Source: Ascidia mentula (Eukaryota > Chordata > Ascidiacea > Phlebobranchia > Ascidiidae). From it: DNA of 64,000 nt. The stretch's first letter is position 1. Each line of letters opens with the position of its first letter. Made by a program: the position numbers and the translations under genes. Positions 44,660 through 55,581 of the stretch are shown here, piece by piece. The stretch lies in contig OX387198.1 of NCBI GenBank assembly GCA_947561715.1, forward strand, positions 16,306,001 through 16,370,000, read 5' to 3'. The notes beneath the pieces were generated by a model. That model saw only the letters and a list, made by a program, of their open reading frames with translations. It searched no databases and had not been told where the DNA came from.

Positions 44660-45600
44660 TTTGGGACTCCTATGCGCTGTATGTCGATGACACGTGCGTC
44701 ATCACAGCGAAAAGACGAGGTCGCAGGGTTTCATAATCACGTCGAACCCGAGAAACACAACAAGACCAGCATTTATCATTTTTGGACGTAAATGTCGCTG
44801 CACAACCACACGGGAAATTCATAACCACAATTTTTTAAGCCTGCACACACAAACCGCTACCCACAATACACCTCACAACATCCGAAACATCAAAAAAACA
44901 CTGTGGCCAGAACCTTATATAAAAAACGATTACACATATTGCCGATCTACACATTCGGAGGGTTGAACGCAAACACATTCGCAACGTCTTGAAACTAAAC
45001 AAGTTCCACACTAACCTAAATCTTAAACCCCACATACACAACATGCCCACATTAACATACACAGCATTCACTAACATACCATATGTGCAAAGAGTTTTTG
45101 AGCGGATTTCAAAAATAACTAACCCCACTCAAGTAAAAGTGGCGACGAAACCGTTGTACTTTTATGTAAAAACATGCTTCCCAAACCAAAAGACTGTGAT
45201 TCCATGCCTTAAATGACGGGCGGTTTGCTAAATGCCTTACATTGATTGCAACACAGTTTACATTGTCCAGACTAAATGTATTTGGACGTACCGTATTAAG
45301 CAGCCGTAGGCAATATGGAACCCAATAAATTTGCTCTATGTGCCCACATACTTAAAACTGACCACCGTATTAATTGGAAGGAAGCAAAAGAATTGAAACA
45401 AGAAACAATTCTGGCAAAACGGTTGGTCGTGGAAAATTATTTTATTAATTCGCTTCCTAATGTGTTAAATCGTATTGATAGAAAAGTACTTTCGCCCGTG
45501 TTCCGCAATTTTGCCTGCAACCATTCTTGACTCTTGTTTCCCATGTTTGGCCGTTTGACCCGTGATCGATGTTGTCCAGTTGTGTTTTAGCTGTTGCGCC
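44660..45600 (+). pseudogene. Penelope-like element relic C
   Basis: Contains ALYVDDTCVIT near 44672, the downstream reverse-transcriptase relics, a linker that is still readable (PYVQRVFERISKITN at about 45080) and the GIY-YIG C-terminal frame at 45315-45530 (LKTDHRINWKEAKEL). It ends at 45600, before the tail with the hammerhead-like motif, where duplicated upstream flank of the next unit begins. Confidence 0.77.
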
Positions 45601-46598
45601 CATTTTTTTGCGTAACACATTGGGCTCGCCTGTACGAGTGCTGATGGATTAACAATTTCTGGCCAGCAAAGTTTATTTAACAACCCATGCAAATGCGTGA
45701 CGTCATATCTTGTAATTGCTCTTTACTTCAATGACGTTTCAATGTCGTTTACCAACAATAAAGAAATGAAATAGATGAGATCTTCCCCACAATCACAGTT
45801 TATTCCATACAGGATTACTGTGGTATTCTGGCTTACATACAAATAACTTTCCCGGTATCGCTCACGAAAAACACACGACTCATACAGTTTACGAGTGTAC
45901 ATTTAACTTAGTTTTGCAGATAAACATAGCTGAATTTGTGTAAGTGTAATCAATATATCAATCACAAGGTATTAAATATGATGCTTTCACTAATATCAAA
46001 GTTGTTTTGTTTCCTATTTGTTTGTATGAAGTTTATGTGCAAAACTACAAAAATCAACGAAGATGCAATTACTGTCATCGCTTACAAGTGAAATAAAATA
46101 TTAAAAAGCACAAAACAATTTACTATTTCTTCATGCATTACTGCGCAAGATAATCCGACACAATTGATAATTTCCTGTCCAGCATAGCAGCAACGATTGT
46201 GGGCAAACAGAACGTCAAACTGTGTGAAAAGAGTTCACGAAACTGCGTGAATGAAACGAAATCAGCTGCAAGTAACAAACTTGTTGAACAGAATACAATT
46301 TACTTGGTTCATGAGGCAACACAGAATTAAAAAAAGAAACCAATTATAAATATTTTCAATTTGCGATATATGTGAGATTAATTTACATTTAACTGCGTGT
46401 TATATTGTTTTGTGCACAAACAACAACAGTTATTAAAGTTTAATGCAGAAAAGACGACCAACCTAACAAAAACTTACATATTATTGTGGTTTCTGACACA
46501 AGGAATCCAGATAAAACATTAAACCAAAAAGGAACCCAAAAGAGCAGCGGCATATTCATACGGGGTTTGTGGATAGTTGTTGCACCAAACAGTTAGTC
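45601..46598. other. Duplicated upstream flank of zinc-finger gene 5
   Basis: No gene. Includes the block cacattgggctcgcctgtac at 45617 and the leader-like block near 46166-46275, as in the other units. Confidence 0.6.
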
Positions 46599-46895
46599 AT
46601 GAAAAGTGATCAAGACGAAAGAGTACGAACACCAAGTGGAGAAAAACATTTCAAATGCACAATTTGCGAAAAATGTTTCAAAACTTCTACGGAAGTCAAA
46701 ATCCACAGTTGAACTCATACAGGAGAGAAACCCTACAAGTGCACATTTTGTTCAAAAGGATTTAGCAGTGTATGCAGCCGAAAGAGGCATGTTAGAATTC
46801 ACACTAGAGAGAAGTCATTTCGGTGCAATAATTGCGAAAAATGTTTAAGAAATGCTACGGAAGTCAAAATCCAGACGAACTCATACTGGAGAAAT
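46599..46895 (+). pseudogene. C2H2 zinc-finger gene 5, truncated and broken
   Basis: Starts with the shared MKSDQDERVRT leader, but a TGA follows the first finger (VKIHS then stop). The second finger is intact ([17 protein letters not shown]). The third has lost residues ([10 protein letters not shown], a frameshift) and similarity ends at about 46895, where unrelated DNA begins. Upstream flanks are like those of the intact copies, so this unit was born complete and later lost its 3' part. Confidence 0.85.
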
Positions 46896-47690
46896 ATGCC
46901 TATATATATAACATACCTGGCAGCAAAACCAACATAATATGATAACAGTCTAAACAAACAGCTTTCCCAAACCGAACTGCGATTTTGCGCAGGGTCGCCA
47001 ACCTCAACTTGGGAAAACGGCCAGGTTACCCTGCACTAACCGCCCATAGGTAAAACCCAGGACCGCACAAGGGGTTACTATTATATTTAAAAGGAAGGAC
47101 ACTAATCGCAGAGTCTCAAATGTCTCTACACACAAGAATACATCAGCGTATCAAAAAACTCCAACAAACAACCGCCATCATATGAGATCTGCATGGTTTT
47201 GCCACCGACTTCGCCCGCCGTCATTCAGATGGTACTTGGGCGTATAACAATAAACCTTAAATGAGGATAATACATAAAAATGAAAGTGGGAAATAAACAA
47301 CAAAAATATTTGTAAATCAAAGTGAATACTGAGGTAAAGTGAATATAAAGATATGCAAACAAAATGTGCAAAAAATAAAACTACAAGTCGTTTGCAACTA
47401 AACGTTAAATGATAAAAAAATTGTGGTACTAATCAGGTAAAAATTGTCTGTAAAGTGGTAATTTCTAAATTCTCAAATTTTAAAATTATAAATACAAAAT
47501 ACAAATAGGGTATTGTACCAATCTAGTTTGATTGGTATTTCAGTTGTCAACGTTTGCACCGGTTATTTTGTAGTATTGTACTAGTTCCTTTGTAGCCGTG
47601 ACCTACCTTAATATCGAAATGTTGAAAGACTATTGTTTATGGACACCTACATAAGCGATTCTGAAAATTTTTTGCTAAACGAATTTTGAG
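46896..47690. other. Unrelated insertion after zinc-finger gene 5
   Basis: No ORF or recognised element. Includes a GC-richer stretch near 46960-47080 (gggtcgccaacctcaacttg) typical of a dispersed repeat, but I cannot place it. It separates zinc-finger gene 5 from the duplicated MAM segment. Confidence 0.4.
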
Positions 47691-48450
47691 CACTTTATTT
47701 TCTTCAGCATACATTGCATTTGTAATTTTACAGCTTACTACACCAGTTTTGAAAGAAGTCGTTTGGGAAATTGGAAAAATACCGGCATTAAAAACTGGCG
47801 AATTTGGTCTGGCAAAACCCCATCCGTTAAAACGGGACCCTACTTTGGGGGAGATGGTAACCTGATTTACAATACAAAAAGGATCCGTGCAGGTTTTTTC
47901 GGCGAAATATTCAACAATTGTCTCTTTTATTAAACAACTTTTTTATTGTTAGTAATATCAACTTTTTGCAAAAAAAACTTAGAATGACACACTTCATTTG
48001 AAATGGAGGCATTCTGTACTAAAATAATCAGGTTTTGAAATGATATCCTGTGTTCATAAACAAGTTTGTGCTTTTGCCGTTAAATGATCGTTTATTTTTA
48101 CAAGATTCGAGCAAATCCTCGAAACAAAATAGCTGTCATCAAAACGGATATTTTATGAAAAATATGAAATTTTAGTGAGGTTTCAAATTTCTTTCAGAGA
48201 AAAACAGTTATTTTGTTGTTGTCCCCGGCTTTTAAAGTTACTTTTTTTCTGTTAGCTTTTTTCCATTTTTTTTTGGCGAAACTGCTGTATCACATGCCAC
48301 GCTGTAAGCCAGTTTACGTACCGTGACCTTATTAAGTCCAAATGACTAGCAGCAATATTATGCTGGAAACCATCAGGTGTAGAGGACAAGTTTTATTTCC
48401 AAAGGAAATTTACACAAAGTTCTTCATGTCATTTTTAGTGATTTAGGCAC
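47690..48450 (+). repeat. Partial segmental duplicate of the MAM gene region
   Basis: 47690-47880 matches the first MAM exon and its flanks (21400-21590), and 47882-48420 matches 22875-23530. The two later MAM exons between them are deleted. This shows that DNA from the 21-23 kb region was copied into the zinc-finger cluster and then shortened. Confidence 0.8.
47734..47856 (+). pseudogene. MAM-domain exon, orphan duplicate
   Basis: Bounded by ttttacag and a gtaacc donor, it encodes YYTSFERSRLGNWKNTG and TPSVKTGPYFGGDG, a clear copy of the first MAM exon at 21457-21576 and one codon longer. It keeps an open frame and splice sites, but the next MAM exons are absent downstream. Confidence 0.78.
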
Positions 48451-48574
48451 CATGTAGCTGCTTCCGATCTTTCTAAGCTTAAGAACATATAGGTATTATT
48501 AGTGTATGAGTACATTCTATGAAACTTAATTTACGAGTTTAAATAGATTTGTTGACTTAATGGCCTTTAGAAGT

Positions 48575-48735
48575 AATACCATGCATTCGCATAGCAAGGC
48601 AGGATCGCCACACAGCGCTGGCCCTTTAACGACCTCAGCTCTCGTCGGAGCGAGATCTGAAAAATCAAGCTCCTGGTGAGGTTTGAACTCACGACCCTGC
48701 GCAAACCAAGCCTTACACTCTGCCTTGGGTGCGTA
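48575..48735 (-). repeat. tRNA-derived dispersed repeat, copy 4 (truncated)
   Basis: The reverse complement has the B-box arm (gtcgtgagttcaaacctcac) and the tail (gcttgatttttcagatctcg) of the family, but the D arm and acceptor 5' strand are lost. The associated atgcattcgcatagcaaggc piece lies next to it. Confidence 0.65.
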
Positions 48736-49516
48736 TAGCCTTTGAATTTTATGGTATTAAATCGGAAAATTCAGAACGCCCAATTTGTACAAAATTAAAA
48801 GTATAGATGTAAACTTACTGTAAGTAGGCGAACGATGTGTAAAATTATATGGACATTGCTATTCGAGTCAGTTGTAGGACATTATTATATTATGCCTTGC
48901 ATACTCAACCGTAATAAGTTGCTCACAATTGCTGATATTTTGTGGTATGTTGACATTGAGTAAAGTGCAAATATAAATTATTATTACAAAATGACTTTTC
49001 AGGAAAAACATTAAAAAGCAAAAAACAGTTTGGTATTTGTGTATGCATTACTGCGCAACATAATCAGACACAAAGTCGTCTGATAGTCAAACCAGCTGCA
49101 CTAATGAGACCTTTTAGGTGGAAACAGTGGCCATCTGGCTGCATCTTACACAATAATCAGACACGATTGATAATTTCCTGTCCAGCATAGCAGCAACGAT
49201 TGTGGGCAAACAGAACGTCAAACTGTGTGAAAGGAGTTCACTCAACTGCGTGAACGAAAGGAAAGTATCAAGCTTCTTGAACAGAATACAATTTACTTGG
49301 TTCCTGAGGCAACACAGAATTTCTGCAAGAAAACCATTTGTATATATTTTCAATTTGCGAGACATTTGAGATCAGTCTACATTTAACTGCGTGATATATT
49401 GCTATATTGGTTTCTGAAACAAGAAAGACAGACAAAACAATCAACCAAAAAGGAACCCAAAAAAGCAGCAGATTCATACAGGGTTTGTGTGTAGTTGTTG
49501 CGCCAAACAGTTAGTC
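48736..49516. other. Duplicated upstream flank of zinc-finger gene 6
   Basis: No gene. Matches the region before zinc-finger gene 1 (tattatgccttgcatac, gacacaaagtcgtctgatag) and contains the leader-like block at 49168-49262. The GTAAGT donor of that block is lost here (cgaaaggaaagtatcaagc). Confidence 0.6.
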
Positions 49517-50416
49517 ATGAAAAGTGATCAAGACAAAAGAGTACGGACACAAAGCGGAGAAAAACATTTCAAATGCACAATTTGCGAAAAATGTTTCAAA
49601 ACTGCTACGGAAGTCAAAATCCACAGTCGAACTCATACTGGAGAGAAACCTTACAAGTGCAAATTTTGTTCAAAAGGATTCAGCAATATATCTAATCGAA
49701 ACCGGCACCTTCTGATTCATTCTGGAGAAAAAGCTTTTCGGTGCACAATTTGCGAAAAATCTTTCAGAATTGCTACGGAAATCAAACTCCACAGACGAAC
49801 TCATACTGGAGAGAAACCCTACAAGTGCACAATTCGCTCAAAGGTATTCCGCACTATAGCTAATCGAAACGAGCACCTTCTGATTCATACTGGAGAAAAA
49901 CCCTACGTGTGCACAATTTGTTCAAAAGGATTTAGCAATGCAGGCAACCGAAAGAGGCATGTTAGAATTCATACTGGAGAGAAGCCTTTTCGGTGCGATA
50001 TTTGCGAAAAATGTTTTAGAACTTCTGCGGAAGTCAAAAGCCACAGACTAACTCATACTGGGGAAAAACCCTACAAGTGCACAATTTGCGAAAAATTATT
50101 CGCTCGAAAAGGAAATCTAAGCGCTCATCTTCGAATTCATACTGGAGAGAAGCCTTTTCGGTGCGATATTTGCGAAAAATATTTTGGAACAAAGTCTGAG
50201 GTCAAAACCCATAGACGATCACATACTGGAGAGAAACCATACAAGTGCACATTTTGCGAAAAATTGTTCAGCCAAATTTGGAGTCGAAACGCACACGTAC
50301 GAACTCATACTGGAGAGAAACCATACAAGTGCACATTTTGTTCACAACGTTTCGGCAGTGCGAGCAATCGAAACAGACACCTCCTTATTCACACTAAAAA
50401 TAAGTCGTGGAAATAA
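49517..50416 (+). CDS. C2H2 zinc-finger gene 6, 10 fingers
   Basis: Intact single exon from MKSDQDKRVRTQ to the stop after KNKSWK, 299 codons. Ten fingers with TGEKP linkers. The fourth finger reads CTIRSKVF: its second zinc-binding Cys is replaced by Arg, so that finger probably does not fold. The other nine keep all ligands. Finger types match those of genes 1-4 in mixed order, which suggests recombination between paralogs. A full LTR retrotransposon begins only 15 bp after the stop, so the mRNA 3' end must lie in, or be spliced over, the element. Confidence 0.9.
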   Translation: MKSDQDKRVRTQSGEKHFKCTICEKCFKTATEVKIHSRTHTGEKPYKCKFCSKGFSNISNRNRHLLIHSGEKAFRCTICEKSFRIATEIKLHRRTHTGEKPYKCTIRSKVFRTIANRNEHLLIHTGEKPYVCTICSKGFSNAGNRKRHVRIHTGEKPFRCDICEKCFRTSAEVKSHRLTHTGEKPYKCTICEKLFARKGNLSAHLRIHTGEKPFRCDICEKYFGTKSEVKTHRRSHTGEKPYKCTFCEKLFSQIWSRNAHVRTHTGEKPYKCTFCSQRFGSASNRNRHLLIHTKNKSWK

Positions 50417-50430
50417 ATTAAATTGTCAGG

Positions 50431-51435
50431 TGTCGCCGCACAACACATGTATATACTAAAAAAGGCCCAAAGCGTATAACTATATTATGACCGAGAGTTA
50501 AAACCAAAGTCACTGTAATCACGCGTTCAACGCATGTCCAAGTTGTGATGTCCAATAAAACGACATGGGAAAAAAGAAGAACTCATTTCCGGTTTAGGTC
50601 AATTCCTGACCGGACAATTTAATAGGAAAAACCTGCCGAGCTGGTGGCAGGTGAAAAAATTGTAGCCGGTAGAAGCAGCCACACTATAGATGGGTTATAA
50701 ACCATGTAATTTGGGTAATAAAGTCATATAGGTAACTTAGGCAACCAAACTAACTATGTAAATCAAGTTAAAATAGTTACAGACATTTCTTTGGCAAATA
50801 ATAAATGAAGGTTGATTTAAACACAAGTACTTCTTTCGCAAATGATAAATAAAGCTAAAATAAACATAACTACTTTTAGTTATTCTGAAAACAAAGTCTA
50901 CCTATACATAAATACCCTATTAGGGCACTTAGTTAATTAAGCTATATAAATAACTGACGTAATCGACCAAATCGGTCAACTTCAAGTTGCATTCAAGTTG
51001 CGCAACAACCGCAGACTATATAAGCAGAGCGACTAGCGCCTGCCAAATCAGTGTGTTTTAACTGTTGCTGTGTAAGGGTCTAGGTTGTTGGTTCTGCTTC
51101 AGTACACTGTATAGGAGCCCCAATTGTACTGTACTGTACTTGGATTTATTCGTTGGATTATATCAATAAATGGATTTATGAACAACTTTGGACTGGCTTG
51201 AAGCTGGTGGATGTATGTGTTTAGTCGGGAGTTAGACTATTTAGAAGACGCACAGACTTGTGTAAAGGAGTTCTTTAACTCCAACAGTAAACCTTGAGAT
51301 AGAGAAGGCAAGTTGCCTATACGAGGCCGAGTTGCCAACGAGACTCAGTCGGATCCCTTGGGGTGCGAGGCCGAGACGCAGTCGTACCCCACGGTCACCC
51401 AGCGGGGACATACCCCGACAACGGGTAAACCGACA
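50431..51435 (+). repeat. 5' LTR of the 6.2-kb element
   Basis: Begins tgtcgccgcacaac and ends gggtaaaccgaca. Contains a TATA box, tatataag, at 51017-51024 and aataaa at 51165-51170, so promoter and polyadenylation signals are in the expected order. Same sequence as 55582-56587 except for three substitutions and one inserted base seen by eye. Confidence 0.94.
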
Positions 51436-51659
51436 ACTGGTGCCCAGAAGTTTGGCGAGTTCACTGCACAAGTCAGTTTCATCAAAACTTCTTCGGATAT
51501 TATTCCGACTATCTCCGGATTTAGCAGTCAAATTTCCCGCCGAACGGGTTAATTCACACCCGTTCCAGTTCCAGCAGCCTACCTAGCACAGCAACAGCAA
51601 GCAGTCAACTGCACCAGTCATTAACAAACAAGAAGACAACCTCCGGCAACGGTTTGGAT

Positions 51660-51880
51660 TATTCGGATTTATACGTATTATACGGATTTATACGGAATTA
51701 TACGGATTTATACGGATTTATACGGATTTATACGGATTTATACGGATTTATACGGATTTATACGGATTTATACGGATTTATACGGATTTATACGGATTTA
51801 TACGGATTTATACTGATTTATACGGATTAACGGATTTATACGGATTAACGGATTTATACGGATAACGGATTATACCCGCA
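51660..51880 (+). repeat. Minisatellite (tacggattta)n in the element leader
   Basis: About twenty tandem copies of the 10-mer tacggattta, perfect in the middle and with one- or two-base changes or deletions at the edges. Located between the primer-binding site and the gag-protease ORF, in what should be the RNA leader. Confidence 0.95.
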
Positions 51881-52202
51881 ACTGATCTGCCCACATCCTA
51901 TGAAAAGAATACCCTTATCAGGCGCCAAACGGAATTACCTTACTATTAGATTTACTAAAGCTTGTTCCTAATTACATCCCATACGGAGAAAGAACACTGG
52001 AACTACAGGAAAGTGCCATCAGGAAGAACAGCTTATTCAACAAACATTTATTGCATCAAAACGCTAATATACAGTCATCACGTTGCCGCACGTGGTAAAG
52101 TCCGCAACTTTGGCTGAGAAAGGCAATAAAAAACGTAAAACTGTACCACCTGGTAACTCAATTGCATCTAGAACTAGATATCAAACTCAAATAAGAGCAA
52201 GT

Positions 52203-54308
52203 ATGGAAACCCCGGCCGACACCTTGTGGGCTGAAAATCAAGGAAACACACTGCCACCTGATAATCCCACAGTTTCAGGTCGCACTTCCCCCAGACCAAA
52301 CACAAATGATGTAGAAAGTTTGGGCAGAAACCCATTTAGCATACCTCCCTCCCAAGATAAGCATGCTGACATAAGGGCATCCAACCCCGACCAACATGTT
52401 TTTACAAACGCACCTTTTCCACGTCAAACGTTTAACTTCACAGCTGGAATTAAAATTCCAAAACTATGGTCGCAACATAACTACCGCTCTTATTTTCTGT
52501 ACCTCGACCGATACTTTCAAACGTATAATATAATGGACGACAGAGACAAATTTGCTCAACTTTTGTCAGGATTTTCACAAGAACAATGTGCCAGATATGA
52601 GCACGTTATTGCACAGGCAGCTATTTCACTTACCCCTTATACAACTCTGAAAAATTCTTTAATTCGCTTGTCCACTGGAACAAGCAGCACAGCTTGGCTC
52701 TCAAAGCTGAAATCTTTGAGGTTAGACTCAGGTGAACTTCCTTCAACTTTCATGGGACGATTATGCGCAGTGTGCGCAAAAGACCCAAGCTATGACGAGA
52801 CAACACGCCAAATTGTGGTGGAAAATTTTCTTGATAAAATGCCAAGGGACGTCAGCAATGTACTTCGCGCCCAACACCCAGACATATCTCTAGAAGAGCT
52901 GGGGTTGCTGGCTGACAGAATCATTACGCCAACTGATTATAGTGTACCGGAAGATCAGACACAAAACAATGAAATGCAGAGAATTACCGGTCAGATACAA
53001 GAACTGTTTACTGAGTTAAAGTCTGATATAAGCAATCAAAGACAACAAAGTCGCAGAAATTTTGTTGAACAAAACAAAAGTAACAATATGACCAACCGAC
53101 GAAAGTTTTCATACCGCCCGACAAGAAAAGAATATGTACAACAGTGTAGAAATCAAAACTGTTATTACGAGCCACAACAAGGAAATCACAGACAGCCCTT
53201 CCGACAATACCAAAGGCAAGGGCAAATAAATACTCAGTCTACCCAGCACCAACACCAGTCAACAGATGGCTTGTGTTTTTATCATGCACGCTTTGGTGAC
53301 AAGGCGTTAAAATGCAACAAACCTTGCAGTTACAATCAAGTCAATAATATCAACGTCTGTAGGCCTATGAACCGACCGAATCAGATTCCAAAAGCACCAA
53401 ATCGACGGCAATATTCCGAGTCAGCCTCAAACTCTTTGCCGCATGTTTACGACAAAAATAATAAAATGTCATTTCTGTTGGACACTGGATCATCCAAAAA
53501 TTTCCTCCCAGTTACACAGCACCACACCCAAGAAGTTGAATCAGATTTTATTGGACCAGGCGGAGAGCCCATACCCTACTTTGGACAAACTGTACTCAAC
53601 ATTGACATTGGCTTCGGCAACATGCCTGTAACTTTCTCTGTTTGCAAAGTTAATAGACCTGTTCTCGGATACTACTTCCTTCAAAAGCACGACTTGTTTA
53701 TCAGACCTGATAAAAATCTGTTGCAGTCATCACAAAACAAGAAATCAGTTCAATTTAACATGAAAGAAAGCTCGAAGGAAATAAATACAGTCCTTGTAAA
53801 AGTTCCGCACCGAGGCAGTCATGCAAATACCACTCTTATAAAAACAACTGCAAAGGACAAGCCTAGCATTGTTGTGGCAAACACACTTGGCTCAACAGAC
53901 GTGCCCCAACATCAACAAAAAACTAAACTTCACTCTTCTTCAACTGCAGATAAATTGCCTCAGTACAAAACCAAAAAGGCCAGGTACCCAAGCGTCAGAA
54001 AACGCCAAAGTAGCAATGCAACAATTACAGGAGGAAACAATCCTCGCTTCCCAAAGCAGTCTTTTAAACCGCAACAAAAACCGTATGTAAACTCTCCTTT
54101 TTCCGGTGATGGAAGTAGGAAATATTTTTCCAAATTCAACTGCGAACAGTTCTGTATGCACCAGTCAGAACCGACCATCATGCGTAATGACCGCCATGAA
54201 ATTTCAAGGTATGACTACTCCGGTCTTGGTGAAGTCATCCATAAAGTCACAAGACTATTACAATTTACAAATATAGTGAGCCGTCTGTGTTTACTGAAGG
54301 CCGCATAA
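52203..54308 (+). CDS. Gag-protease polyprotein of the 6.2-kb LTR element
   Basis: The ATG at 52203 (METPADTLWAENQ) is the first Met; the open frame extends 40 codons upstream without one. Residues below count from this Met. About residues 70-220 form a capsid-like region (KLWSQHNYRSYFLYLDRYF, TFMGRLCAVCAKD). Near 358-375 lies CFYHARFGDKALKCNKPC, a CHCC zinc motif of the type found in CsRn1-clade Gag, not the common CCHC knuckle. Near 425-431 lies LLDTGSS, the active-site triad of a retroviral aspartic protease. The remaining 270 residues are basic and polar and end without reverse-transcriptase motifs. Gag and protease share one frame. The intact frame over 2 kb suggests recent activity with help from elsewhere. 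Confidence 0.9.
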   Translation: METPADTLWAENQGNTLPPDNPTVSGRTSPRPNTNDVESLGRNPFSIPPSQDKHADIRASNPDQHVFTNAPFPRQTFNFTAGIKIPKLWSQHNYRSYFLYLDRYFQTYNIMDDRDKFAQLLSGFSQEQCARYEHVIAQAAISLTPYTTLKNSLIRLSTGTSSTAWLSKLKSLRLDSGELPSTFMGRLCAVCAKDPSYDETTRQIVVENFLDKMPRDVSNVLRAQHPDISLEELGLLADRIITPTDYSVPEDQTQNNEMQRITGQIQELFTELKSDISNQRQQSRRNFVEQNKSNNMTNRRKFSYRPTRKEYVQQCRNQNCYYEPQQGNHRQPFRQYQRQGQINTQSTQHQHQSTDGLCFYHARFGDKALKCNKPCSYNQVNNINVCRPMNRPNQIPKAPNRRQYSESASNSLPHVYDKNNKMSFLLDTGSSKNFLPVTQHHTQEVESDFIGPGGEPIPYFGQTVLNIDIGFGNMPVTFSVCKVNRPVLGYYFLQKHDLFIRPDKNLLQSSQNKKSVQFNMKESSKEINTVLVKVPHRGSHANTTLIKTTAKDKPSIVVANTLGSTDVPQHQQKTKLHSSSTADKLPQYKTKKARYPSVRKRQSSNATITGGNNPRFPKQSFKPQQKPYVNSPFSGDGSRKYFSKFNCEQFCMHQSEPTIMRNDRHEISRYDYSGLGEVIHKVTRLLQFTNIVSRLCLLKAA

Positions 54309-55581
54309 AATTTCCAACACCCGGCATCTGCAAGAATTTTGATAAATTAACGACGCACAATTTTTACATAGATTCGTTACATTTTTTATGTTTCACCCAC
54401 CAAAACGTTTTTATGTGTTTATATATGTATAAGAACCGAATCAATGCTACATACAATTTTACTCCGCCAATGTAATCTCATGCAACGTGTATCGCTTGTA
54501 CTTCTGCAACTCTCAAATCAGGAGACAAATTCCTGAGGCAGCTATCTCATGCGACGCGTATCCTTTAATACGTAACTTCAGCACTGATTAACCCCTCAAC
54601 ACCTTATAATAACTAAATGGGGTCACTCGATCAGCGACCGCAACAGCCGACATATTGATGCAATTGCGCTGTTTAAATAAATATAAGTCATGATATACCT
54701 ACGTTTGGAATCTATATCGCGACAAGACTCCGTTCCACTGAACCTGATTTGGGCCCAGTCGGGTGACGTGAAACGGATCTTCTTGCAATAAATAACGTAG
54801 ATCTTCACTTCAATTCGCGATTTGTATTTACCTCGAGGAATTCGAATCGCGTTTTTGTCTTCAACATACACGGCAATAGTTCACAAATACAAGGCATTGT
54901 ATAGTTTTTGTCATTTACAGCCTTGTTCACGAGGACACTTATGTCCAATGTCTCACTTTTTCTAATATTAAATGGCACCAAGAACATTAACGTGGAAGTA
55001 GTTGGTATCCTGTGTAATCACTCTTCCACAGCTCGCAATTTTGCAGCAATTTTTCAAGCCAAACCACGATACAAATGACGAATGTGCTTCTACTACTTAC
55101 ACCTTGCCTGCAATTTCCATGGTGTAAAGCCTAAGAACGCTATAAACAATTTCGCAAAGCGACAAAGCGAAATAATAAAAGAGATATATAGTCCACATAG
55201 TGGCAACTATTAACAATCAGACGCTTACTTAACATCAATTATACGCTTGTTACTGTGTTAATAACACCAGCCTATGTATCAATGTAAAATTTGTGTATAT
55301 GTATTCTCGTTGCTCTCCATAATGTACTAAAATAATCTGTGGATCTACAATTATATCATTGTAAATGTCTCCTCGTCTAAACAATCGTGTCCCGTGATTG
55401 CTTTGTTATATGTATATATGTTACAATCGAACAACGGAAATTTGTGTAAATATATATATATATATTTTGGTGTACTATAAAATATATTTGTGAGTGTACT
55501 TTGTACGTCGCTCTCTTCAACAGAACCAACAACTTGCGTTCATATATGGACCGCAAGTACCAGACAAGCGGGGGGGTATTA
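54309..55581. other. Non-coding 3' part of the 6.2-kb LTR element
   Basis: No ORF above 110 codons and no reverse transcriptase, RNase H, integrase or envelope motif. The sequence is AT-rich, with a (ta)n run near 55450. It replaces the pol region expected here and may hold RNA signals used by a helper. Confidence 0.7.
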
